This document shows positions 36,665 to 46,232 of a stretch of 64,000 bases of DNA, piece by piece; the first letter of the stretch is position 1, and every line of letters starts with the position of its first letter. The stretch comes from Pseudofabraea citricarpa (Eukaryota > Ascomycota > Leotiomycetes > Helotiales > Dermateaceae): positions 620,001 to 684,000 of the forward strand of contig JAPWGK010000010.1 in assembly GCA_029641185.1 (NCBI GenBank), in the 5' to 3' direction. The position numbers and the translations under genes were made by a program. The notes under the pieces were generated by a model. It did not search any database. It had not been told where the DNA came from and saw only the letters and a program-made list of their open reading frames with translations.

Positions 36665-38584
36665 ACAACACGCCCCTACATCACCATCATCCGGCGTTCT
36701 GTTGTTGGGAGAAGGGAACTGGGAAAGAAAGGAAGCGGCCTATCGAATACTTTTTTCTTTTTGCAGATTCGGGAAAAGAGATTCTCCAGTTTGCTTCATG
36801 ACGCTGTAACTTATTTGAGAGAAAATGAAGAATAGCATGAACCAAGCGAAGCAATGAGAATCCCTTCCTCAATTCACTACCATTCTACTCTCGCTAGCCT
36901 GGACCACCTGAATTGTTAAAGCGACAAGAACATTGTAAGACTTTCGAGGCAAAGAATTGAAATTTCCTATCTTACAACCTATTAACACTCGGTATCTAAG
37001 GTGTCATGCAGCAGCACGGTGACAGGTCTTCAGCATTTGACATTCTACCTTCCGTTTGGGAAGTTATCCGCTGAATCTCACGCACCCCACAGATGAGAGA
37101 GTACGACTCGCGGTATTTAGGCCACCCGATGTATCATCTTTTCAAAGACTACTCTCCATTGGCTATTGAAGAACCCCTAAGCGTTCGCCTACCTGACTCG
37201 CAGCAACATTAAATGTACCTTTCCTTTTGAAATGGTGCTTGATAAGTAATCTTGTTGGTTTTTTGATCATGTTCTTGTTTTGTCGGGTTAGAAAACTACT
37301 ATTATCTCTCGTTCTGGTGTCATTTCACATGGCTTTGGACTTAGTAGTGATCCTAGTCAGGTCAAAACGCTACTATCATTTTCCGTTCTGTTGTTATTGA
37401 TCTATTTCACAAAACCACCCAGGAGTTATATTATGGTAATCTATGTTTGGGGTTAGAGGTAAGAGAAGTACAAAAAGAATAAGTGAACAAAGCAAGTTCA
37501 GGCTTTGCAAGCTTCTATCTTGGTAATAATCCAACTCAGGTCAAACCGCCACTATTATTTTCCGTTCTGTTGTCATTCATCTATTATTTCATAAAAGCAC
37601 GGGAGAGTACAGTGTGCTGATGTATTTGGCTTGAGGACATAGGACAGGATAGACAAAAGGAATAGTCCAAAGGCAGCCGGGTTCTTCTCCCATATAAAAC
37701 ACTCCTGGTGGTAGATACATATATCTTGTTCACCGATGCATGTGCTTGCCAAAGTGTTTTGTACATCGGGCATTCATTCGCCTTGCAAAGGCTACTTGCT
37801 ACTATGGCTATTGTTACAAAGATCATCCAGCTGCAATATTGGCTTATTCAAGGACAACTTCATCTTCTTCAGGTGGTATATGACGTGCTGGATGTCCTTG
37901 GTTCTCCATATATGTGGGTTCTCCGCCATAATTTTGAAAATAAGTTGGTGTCCTCGTTCGGCTGGATATTTTGACTTGGACAATTATTTAGTTTTGGGCT
38001 TTTCATGACTTGTTTTTACCTCAGTATGCGTTCGCTATAGGATGATGCTTCACTGTTCAACCTAGCTAGGTACAGACATGCTAGCTATACAGCCTTGGTG
38101 GTAGCTAGGAGGTCCTAAGTAAGCAATATCTCAATTGCACTTTGGTTGTGTTGATTTGACCGCAGATTTCACCTGGATCTCGTCTATTTCTACTGGTTGT
38201 AGCACTGGGTTTAGCTTCGCTATGGGAAACTTCAAGGCTCCATATTGTGACCCCGAATTGCCTCGTTGAATGGGTTCCCTAAATGGGGTTCCCTAAATGG
38301 GAGGATAACTAGCTTATCCAAGCACCGGCCTTAAAAGGACGCACAAAACGAATGTTCACGATGACGACAGGCACGGTTTGTGGAGCGGAGTGGTTATCTT
38401 CGCAAAATTACCCCATGCCAAAGCGGCGTCTTGCCGATAACAGATATGAATATTGTCATGTGACCTTCACCCTTTAGACCCTGTCAAGTTCGCGAAAGCT
38501 GTCCTGTCCCCAAGCTCAAGGTGACGAGGTCAAGTTAAGTGGCATCACATCTCCGCAAACGTCAATTCAATCGTCGAACAAATA
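36665..38584. other. Gene-free region with short degenerate repeats
   Basis: 1.9 kb without a supported gene. Three related segments occur between 37284 and 37590 (see the repeat entry). The open frame at 37708-37974 does not start with ATG and has no codon bias or domain. Duplicated words such as AATGGGTTCCCTAAATGGGGTTCCC near 38269-38300 occur further right. Confidence 0.5.
37284..37590. repeat. Degenerate direct repeat with CCGTTCTGTTGT core
   Basis: Segments at 37344-37410 and 37525-37587 share TCAGGTCAAAACGC/TCAGGTCAAACCGC, a CTACTAT/CACTATTAT step and TTTTCCGTTCTGTTGT, followed by ATTGATCTATT or ATTCATCTATT. A weaker third copy is at about 37284-37330. The core TTTCCGTTCTGTTGTCA recurs exactly at about 53232-53248. 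This looks like a small dispersed repeat family of unknown origin. Confidence 0.5.
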
Positions 38585-39559
38585 ATGTCTGGAGCTGGCT
38601 ATGATGTGGTAGTGGATGTCGATGAAGAGGTACGAGCCACCTGCCCCCAGCTATTGGTTTCCCCAGACAAGACACCGTTTGACTGACTTGCTTTCCTGCA
38701 CCAGGGTGATCTTGGACATACCGATCTCCAAGAAGACCTCGAATTCCACTCGTCCAACTTCTCCACCGATCCCTCATCCAACTCGCGCAAGATCCCCAAT
38801 AGCTCTTCTCCCGGTCTCCCTCCGCCAGCTACAGCAAGCTCCGGATCGTCGAAACGCTTCCTTTGGACCCTCTCCTTCTACGCGCAGTTCTTCGACGTCG
38901 ATACCAGTTCCGTGCTGTCCAGATGTTGGGCCGCTCTATATCCGCGGGCCAATTTCCTAGACGTTCTGGAGGGTAATCCAGATCTCTATGGTCCTTTCTG
39001 GATCGCGACCACCGTGGTCTTCATCTTGTTTATTGGTGGGACCATCAGTCAGTACCTAGCGGAGACTGGCCAGGGGCAATTCGAATATGATTTTACTTTG
39101 TTGAGTGGTAAGATTTACAATTCGGGATATGTGATATGCAAGAGCTAATATGAGGGGATAGGCGCGGCTGGTCTGATCTATGGCTATACTCTCTTCATCC
39201 CAATAGCACTCTTCCTCGCGCTGAAATACTTTGGCAGCGAATCGGCGAACCTCCTTGAGTGCTGGGCTCTCTATGGATACTCAAATCTGATCTGGATCCC
39301 AGTGGCTTTGATTTCATGGTCACCAATCACGATTCTGAACCTGGTTTTTGTTGCTGTGGGCTTCGGATTGAGTGTTACATTCCTGTTGCGAAACTTATAC
39401 CCTGTCCTGAGTGCAACGGATAAGCAGACCAGCAAGGTCTTGTTGATCTTGGTTGTTGTACTCCATGCCGCTCTGGCTATTGCGATCAAGGTCCTGTTCT
39501 TTGCGCACGGAAGCCCGGTTAAGGATAAGGCGCCAGAGGAAGGTAGCGGCAGGATTTGA
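38585..39559 (+). CDS. Yip1-family Golgi membrane protein (YIPF1/YIPF2 type)
   Basis: Exons 38585..38629, 38705..39107 and 39162..39559 encode 281 residues. Yip1-family proteins are five-pass membrane proteins of ER/Golgi membranes that bind Rab GTPases and support vesicle traffic. The first ~95 residues are cytosolic, acidic then Ser/Pro-rich. FLWTLSFYAQFFDVDTSSVL precedes the membrane domain, which has five hydrophobic spans. Conserved segments are NPDLYGPFWIATTVVFIL, GLIYGYTLFIPIALFLAL with NLLECWALYGYSNLIWIPV, and the last span near LLILVVVLHAALAIAI. The layout with GPFWI and YGYS fits the YIPF1/2 subgroup. Convergent with the rhodanese gene, 304 bp apart. Confidence 0.88.
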
Positions 39560-39863
39560 AGTTGGTGTATGTGTACGGAGTATCCAGGAGAGATCAAGGT
39601 CGGGCGGAGTCTGGTTAAATAAATGGCATGGGGAAATAGAAAGCAAAAACACAAGAACGAACAAACATATGATACCACAATACTGAGAATTCACAGACAT
39701 ACCTTATGAATGTACTTTCTGAGTACGTCCTTGCGCAATGTCACAAATTCACAAATGATACCTTGGCAAAGTATTCCTCCTTAACTTGCCCTTGCGTGCG
39801 ATCACGGCTCTTTCTCTTATGGTCAATTGAAAATGGCGTGTCAGCTCATCTCTTTTTATATTC

Positions 39864-40560
39864 CTACGATGCCTTCGCCTTCTCCCCACCATTCTTCTCC
39901 CAATCTAGCCAACTCCCTTGATACTCCCCGACCTTGGACCAGCCAGCCTGGCTGGCCAACTCAGCCGCCGCTCGACTGCGCACCCCGGCCTTGCAATAGA
40001 AGACGACCTCGGTATCCTGCGCCGGGCGCTCGAAGCCGTACCGGTCCTCGAATTCCTCGGGGCTGATGAAGAAGGAATCCGGCTGCGACGAGATGGGGAT
40101 GTTGATGGCCGAGGGGATCTGGCCGGTGGACTGGAGTTCTCCTGGCTCTCTTACATCTTTGGGGTGGTTTGTTAGAGAAAAAGAGGGGGGGTAAGGTAGA
40201 GGGAGGTACCTATGATGATCCGGGACGGGGATGGGTTTGTGAGTGCCGTTTGGATCTTTTCACAGGCCGTGTTAGCTCATACGATCTTGCGCCTTGCTTC
40301 TTTGGTTGGGGTGCGGAACGAAGACGTACGTCTTGGAAACTGTATTTCTTGGTTTCTTTTGGTTGTTGCGAGTATTGCCTCGATTGGATTTGCGGTTGCG
40401 ACTGCGATTGGGTTCGTCTCGAAATCGGGGATGACGTTGATAGAGGTGCGGCTCCGTAGATGGTTTTCTTGGGTACTCGCAATCCTCCCCTCCTCGATGT
40501 CATTGAGACGAGCGAAGAAACTCGTGGCAAGAGGGATGTGGTTAGACGTTGTGCTGACAT
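39864..40560 (-). CDS. Mitochondrial rhodanese-domain protein
   Basis: Exons are 40560..40330, 40255..40210 and 40156..39864, 189 residues. The middle exon is only 46 nt and joins SFQD to IQTALTNPSPSRIII in frame. The first ~70 residues are rich in Arg, Ser and Thr and nearly free of acids, a likely matrix presequence. The rhodanese domain has DVREPGEL, IPSAINIPISSQP, and the active-site loop VVFYCKAGVRSRAAA with catalytic Cys in CKAGVRS, then GEYQGSWLDW. It resembles single-domain thiosulfate sulfurtransferases of the Rdl1 or TSTD1 kind. The natural sulfur acceptor cannot be told from sequence. Confidence 0.88.
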
Positions 40561-41933
40561 GGCTTATCGGAATATGGGATGGTTGGTGGGGAAATAAGAA
40601 GAGGTAGGCTTTTTGGGTCGTTGAGCTTGAAGCTCGAGTGAGGTCCAGGGATGTGGATATCTTCAAGCACCGTGACCGTGAACCGTGACCGTGACACCGT
40701 GATTTCCCCGGATTTCTTTTTGCTGGATTTGATAGTCCTACGTCAATGATCCCTGAGCTTGACTTGGGCCCTCTTTTGAAAACCACAGTACAGATAAGAA
40801 TCCACTTGCACCTTTCATTGCTTTTTAGCTACTACTGCCTTGTTCCAATTGATTTTATTTTATTTTCTTCCTGGGGGCTACTTCTGCTAGGAGAAGGGAT
40901 GCCCTCAACCTGATTTGCCTACCCGGATTCGACAACATGCAGATGCACAATTCCGTCCCCAAAGCTCCCCCTTCACTCGTCTTTCTCCTGTTCAGAGACA
41001 TGGCTTTGCTCTGCTTTGCCACTCTTCAACATCCTTCCTGCAACTCCAACTGCAACTGCAAATGCAAGAACGGAGACCCTCACGGACGACCGAGACCATT
41101 TGGGAATGGTTCTTCTCCATACAGCGCATCGCTCAGTTGATCCTGTGCACGCCATGCAGGAGTCAGGACCCATTCATTCATTACTCACTGTCTTACTCGT
41201 ACTCTTCCTCGCTCCAAGCCAACCGAGGTCTCGCCCAGTATTGCAAGAAAGAAATACGGAGTGTTCGCCCTGGGAATCAAGGACTGCGTCTCTGATAGGT
41301 AGGCATGCCTTTCTTCAATCACCCCTCGGAATTCCACAGTCGGGATTCGAGTCGTGATGGAGAGGCAAAGGCTGACCTGTCAAGACTCAAGATCAAAAGG
41401 CTTCTGCACCCAAGCGCCTGTCAAGCACGCACCGGCTAATGCGCTCGGCCATTGGTCGCACGGCTTCATGATCCTCCTCGTCAACCCCTCCATCCCCGTC
41501 CATTATCATCACGACTTAATGAATTTTCGAGATGCGAGGGGCAGGATATGCCCTTGGAAGACACAGAAAAGTCATGCGTCTTTGCTTTTCCTCCTGCACG
41601 AGCGAGCGACGTGCTCCTTCTGGCGCTGGCTGCTTGCGGCTTGCCTCTCTCTTCTCATTAGTGGGGTCATCCCTTGACGTAGGGGAAAGGGAAGGGGAAA
41701 GGCGGGCGGATGGGCAGCCGGGCCTGCAAAGATGCTAGACTCCAGGAATTTTGGAATCCCCGGTGTGCTTCCTTATCCTCTTTTGTTTTTGTTTTCTTTT
41801 CTTTTGCTCTTTCCTTGTAGGTGTCATCTTTTTGGCTGATTCATATCATTCTTTCCCCCCTCTCAGTATTATTCTTATGCATTGAGAGGCATAGATACCA
41901 GCAAGTGCAGTGCAGTGCAGTGCAGTGCAGTTG
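40561..41933. other. Gene-free region between rhodanese and F-box genes
   Basis: 1.37 kb. Frames across 40915-41680 are open but lack ATG-led, domain-bearing proteins, and adjacent frames are equally open. A TGCAG pentamer repeat (about 41906-41930) lies just before the F-box start. The divergent promoters of both flanking genes must be here. Confidence 0.5.
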
Positions 41934-43451
41934 ATGCGAGTTTCTGCCAATATACATACAGCAATGGCACCAGGAATTGCAATGGGGGAAGCACATAATT
42001 ATGGAAAGCGTACGAAAGCAGAGGATCACTTGAGTGATATCATCCCACCGAGGATACCTGTACGCACATCGTCGAAACCGGTCCTAAGAATACCTATACG
42101 GAAGTCTTCTCTGCCACTATGCAAAGCGAGTGCTCGTCTACAACAACCCACCACACCTACCGCACAACTCTTGAAGCTGCCACCAGAAATAATCCAGCAA
42201 ATCGCAAGTCTCCTTCCACATACGACTGCAGCCATCTTCACATTTACGTGCACGACAATCCGCTCAATTTTAGGCACGCAATACTGGGATGCATTTAACG
42301 ACGACTTGCGAGCTCGCGAACATCTGATCCGAGTGTGGCTCTCCCTCCCACCTACAAAACCGCTTCCTTCTAAACCACATACCATCTCACAGGTCCCAAA
42401 GAGGTGTATCTTCAACCACATCACGCTTGAAACTCATACTCATCAACAATGTACCCTTCTCCCACGCGGCTCTTCGCTCGAGAGTCTACAAGCCTTCCAG
42501 ATGAAACTCAAACCACGGCGTCGGCTACTAGAGCTCCTGGTACGGGACACCCCCGAACTAATCCGGTGTGGACGCTGCGTGATTCTGCACCGGCCTGGGA
42601 GGAAACATCCAGCGATCCATCAATCGGATCTACGCGAGTGCGAGGCCGCTGACAAACGGATGGGCGTGGATCAGATCATTTATGCAGGCTTTACATTCCC
42701 GCACGCCCAGTACGCGATGAAGCTATCTCGGTCTGGAGGCGACCCCGATGCATATTTAAAGAGTTTGGCCAGACGTACACGCAGAAAAGACGTCAGTTTT
42801 CGCATCTGCAATGGAGAGTTTTATATGCGTGCCAGATATTTTATACCTCTTTCTCTTCCGTCGAAGAAGACTTCGTCGGCAAATACAGATATACCGCCAC
42901 TCCTCGTCATCAGACCCTCGCAGTCCCACATCTGTACCCATCTCAGCATCAACAACGCCTTGAAAAATAATAACCTTGTCCCTTCCCACTACAGTCACAA
43001 TCATGAACAATCTCAAAAATCAAAAGACAAATCATTATCACTCGATTCATATATCCAATCGATTCTCATCTCGAACTCCGCATCCTCATCAACCTCAACC
43101 AAAGAAAAAGAAATCCAGCAGTGCATGTACTGCGAGACGGAATTCCGCTTCTCCATTGAGAAAAATGCGGGGGGAGGGAAAATGCAAATGGGGGTTCTGA
43201 CGAAATGGATGTGTTTTGGAACAGCTACGACGTGCGGGGATGAGAAGTGGATTAGGCATTTTGATATTGAGAAGGATGGCTTGGGATCTCCTTCTGCTTC
43301 TTCTAGTTCTTCCTCCTCCGAGACAAGGAATGGAAATGCAGATCTGGGTGTGGATGGAGATGGGAATGGGGGGAGAGAGAGGAGGACTAGGTGGAAGAGG
43401 GGTGAGATTAGGAGGGGGTTTGAGGAGGCTGGTGGCAAAAGAGTTGTTTAA
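41934..43451 (+). CDS. F-box protein with C-terminal cysteine pairs
   Basis: A single-exon frame of 505 residues from the first ATG; a later start at 41964 is equally possible. Residues ~60-105 form an F-box (LLKLPPEIIQQIASLLPH followed by a FTCTTIRSILG helix), which would bind Skp1 and make it an SCF ubiquitin-ligase substrate receptor. Downstream are a CGRC pair in ELIRCGRCVILHRPGR, a conserved-looking central region (GVDQIIYAGFTFPHAQYAM), and CMYCETEF near the C-terminus with CFGTATTCG. This resembles fungal F-box proteins in which scattered Cys pairs may bind zinc. The C-terminus is Ser/Gly/Arg-rich and disordered. The substrate is unknown. Confidence 0.75.
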   Translation: MRVSANIHTAMAPGIAMGEAHNYGKRTKAEDHLSDIIPPRIPVRTSSKPVLRIPIRKSSLPLCKASARLQQPTTPTAQLLKLPPEIIQQIASLLPHTTAAIFTFTCTTIRSILGTQYWDAFNDDLRAREHLIRVWLSLPPTKPLPSKPHTISQVPKRCIFNHITLETHTHQQCTLLPRGSSLESLQAFQMKLKPRRRLLELLVRDTPELIRCGRCVILHRPGRKHPAIHQSDLRECEAADKRMGVDQIIYAGFTFPHAQYAMKLSRSGGDPDAYLKSLARRTRRKDVSFRICNGEFYMRARYFIPLSLPSKKTSSANTDIPPLLVIRPSQSHICTHLSINNALKNNNLVPSHYSHNHEQSQKSKDKSLSLDSYIQSILISNSASSSTSTKEKEIQQCMYCETEFRFSIEKNAGGGKMQMGVLTKWMCFGTATTCGDEKWIRHFDIEKDGLGSPSASSSSSSSETRNGNADLGVDGDGNGGRERRTRWKRGEIRRGFEEAGGKRVV

Positions 43452-44192
43452 TGGGTGCGAGAAGTTGAGAGGAATTAGGGGAGAGGCGGTGGGTATATTG
43501 GATTTGGTGTTTGGAATTTGAGATTTGGGAGTTTAGGAGGTTAGTCATCTGGGAACTAGATGGAAAAGAACCTGGTGTGTTTCAATTGCAGTAGTTGTGC
43601 GTCTGGGTCGAGGAGAGGTCTAGAAAGGGGGGTTGACAATGTTCGGTAGCAGGTAGACAACGTATATACACTTTTGATATACTGACATGAAGAACGCATA
43701 TAGGTACATACCTAGGCATATATTTTGGAAATCTGTTATGGAGCATTGGTAGAGGTAAAGAAAAACGCAAGTTAAACGAGATATAGATAGTTGCTACAAG
43801 GGTGGAGTAGTAAGTAGGTAGATAGATAAGGTACCTACCTACCTCCTTGTATCGATTGACATATATAAACAAATGCCAATTCAATCCATATGCATGCAGG
43901 CAACAAACCATCTGTGATTGACGGAGTATGTACGCAGTATAACCCAAGTAGGTAACCCGTCTAGTCTTTAGACTAATAATAGGTACTAGATAAGTAGGTA
44001 GGTTAAGTAGGTAGGTAGTAGGTAAGTTCCAAGCACCAGATTCAAGCAGTAGAAATATATCTATATCCACACAATAGAATATGTCATTTTCGATTTCATC
44101 TTACTTCAGTCTTTATTTCACTCCACATTCGATTCCTCTCTACAGACAAAGAGCCCAGCACCACTCGCTCTCGCTCTCTAATATCTCTCACC
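43452..44192. repeat. Convergent intergenic region rich in GTAG repeats
   Basis: This lies between the 3' ends of the F-box and EED genes. From about 43808 to 44030 it carries many GTAG/CTAC tetranucleotide units on both strands (for example ACCTACCTACC and GTAGGTAGGTAG), which can pair as imperfect inverted repeats. No gene is supported. Confidence 0.55.
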
Positions 44193-46232
44193 TCATCTCC
44201 AACGCTGGAAAACAGCAACGACACTCGCACTCCCCACGACAACGCACCACTCGCCCCCGGTGCTCCAGGCGCACTGGCGACCGACAAACTCGAGACCCCT
44301 AACGACCTCCTCGCGGTGGGCCTTCAACTCGCTCAAGTAATCGCCAACGCTGTACCTCTCATCCCACATCTCGACGCTCTTCTGCTCGTCGTCGGTCGTG
44401 GTGCTGGTGCTGCTGGCCTTTCCGCGGTCCGACGCTGTTTCCGTATCGCCCGTGACGCTCATGGAGCTGCTCTCGGTGGTGGAGCCCTCGCGCGTCTCGG
44501 TCGTGCCGCGGAAGAGCGGGTTCACGTTGCTCTTCGACTTGGACTTTGGCTGGCGCGGGCGCGACTTGTAGGGCACGAGAAAAGATGGCCGTGGCGTCTG
44601 GACATCCCCTGCCGCTGCTGACGCTGACGCCGACGCCGACGCTGTCCTGTAGCTGAAGTACTCTTCGATGCGCGCCAGCGACCAGAACATGACTCTCGAG
44701 TTGTGCGTGCACATGGCTAGCACGGCGTGGCCTTCTTCCTCGGCTGGGATGAAGAGCGAGAAGCGCGTGAACATGATGTAGCCATCTGGGTTCTGGAGCT
44801 GGAAGAGCCGTGTGAACTGAGTGTGTGTTGGTAAGGTGGGAGAGAAGCTGTCGGCCGTGGCTGGGACCCGCGTTGAGCTGCTTGGTGTGAATGAAGATCT
44901 TGTGAATCTCTGCACGTCGTGCGTCGTGGGCTCGCTGGCTTTGGGTGCGATGGGGTGCGATGAGCTGAAACCTAGGATCGCCCAGATTACGATGGGCTCG
45001 TTGGCGGCTTTGGAGATGATTAGATCGTGGTAGAATGCTATGCTGGAAGAGCGTCGTGTTAGTATACGCTGTCGAGTAGGATGATGGTTGAGGTGTAAAG
45101 TAAAACTACCTACCAATCTACTACATCGCCATGTATCTCTGACGAAGAGAAATTGGGATAGAAGATCCGTGTTGGATGGTCGGTGCCAGTATTTTCGTCT
45201 GGAAGTTCAGGTAATGTCCACTAATGCTTGTGAGAAGGAAGTTCTCGCCACGTCTTTGTAGACCTACTAGATTTATGATATGGTCAACTCCTCCTGAAAG
45301 GAGATATCTTCCACTTTCATGCCATGCCTTCACCTATTAGCATAATCAAGTTCAAGTCTGGAGGATATAAACCCACCAGAGTCAGGATTTTGTCCTTGTG
45401 GCCTCCTCCTGCTAAGATAGCTGCACATGGCTGATGCTTATGTGCCGGGTCCAGACTCCAAACCCTGACCGTATAGTCATCTGAGGCAGAAGCCAGTATC
45501 TGAGGGTTTGTCGGGCATGTCTCAACAGCATTGATATCCTATCTTGATCAGATATCTCCAAGAGGATCTTGACCCTGTAGACTTACTGCGCCATGGCCCG
45601 CGAGCTCCTGTGAATCGTTAGCACGGATATCGGTGTAGAAAGAAGTAATTCATACCTTCACTAACTCCCCTGTCACGATATCATAGATTTTGATCTTTGC
45701 ACTGGTGCCCCCCACACACAAAAGCGGTCTCCCAGCTGGATCTTTGGTCCAGGTGCAATGATACGCGTCGGTCTTTGCCGGCACCGTTTTCCCATTTGAT
45801 AATTTCTCGGGGGTCTCTTCCTCGTCAGTAATCACCTTGATCACCTCGATCGTGTCATTTTGTTCTCCTGACGGGCGACAAATAAATATCTGCACACGTG
45901 ACGTGTCAAATTAGAGGCTGCAGGCAGGAAGATTAAAGGGCTTCTACGCACATATTTCGAACCCACCACGGCAAATACGGGATCAACGCCGGGTGCTGTG
46001 TATGGGTAGAATTTTACGGACCAGGCCTCTGAACATTGCAGTGTCAGAACTTAGAAGCACGCATTCTCGAAGCGAGGATAAACTGCATACCTTTTGCTTG
46101 GCCCTAAAGGACGGTTTTGGATCAGTATAAGGCTCGTCAATTTGGAATCCTCTGGGCGGGACTCACCGGCCAGAGTTGATAGGCATCTCGCAGGTGAGGG
46201 AGGTCCCACTCATTTCTCTTCTCGGGCGCCAT
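44193..46232 (-). CDS. EED: EED-type WD40 subunit of Polycomb repressive complex 2
   Basis: Nine exons: 46232..46167, 46103..46091, 46028..45952, 45889..45656, 45607..45587, 45538..45377, 45333..45268, 45220..45114 and 45042..44193, giving 531 residues. EED is the WD40 propeller of PRC2; it binds H3K27me3 and stimulates the EZH2/KMT6 methyltransferase. Family marks include WSVKFYPY ... DPVFAVVGSKY, AGHGADINAVETCP, ASASDDYTVRVWSLD, LAWHESGRYLLSGGVDHIINLWTLPE, TRIFYPNFSSSEIHGDVVDCIAFYHDLIISKAANEPIVIW, quoted here as separate segments of the propeller, and a C-terminal AWSTGGEWCVVVGS blade. A ~110-residue Ser/Thr/Lys-rich insertion sits before the last blade. Exons of 13 and 21 nt are needed to keep the conserved frame. 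Confidence 0.87.

Noticed and set aside
37708..37974. Possible 88-codon gene in the gap
   Set aside because: No ATG start, no splice partners and no recognisable domain; a second frame is open over the same bases.
40915..41680. Several overlapping open frames
   Set aside because: Three frames are open in turn, none starts with a convincing ATG-led exon, and none shows a family motif.
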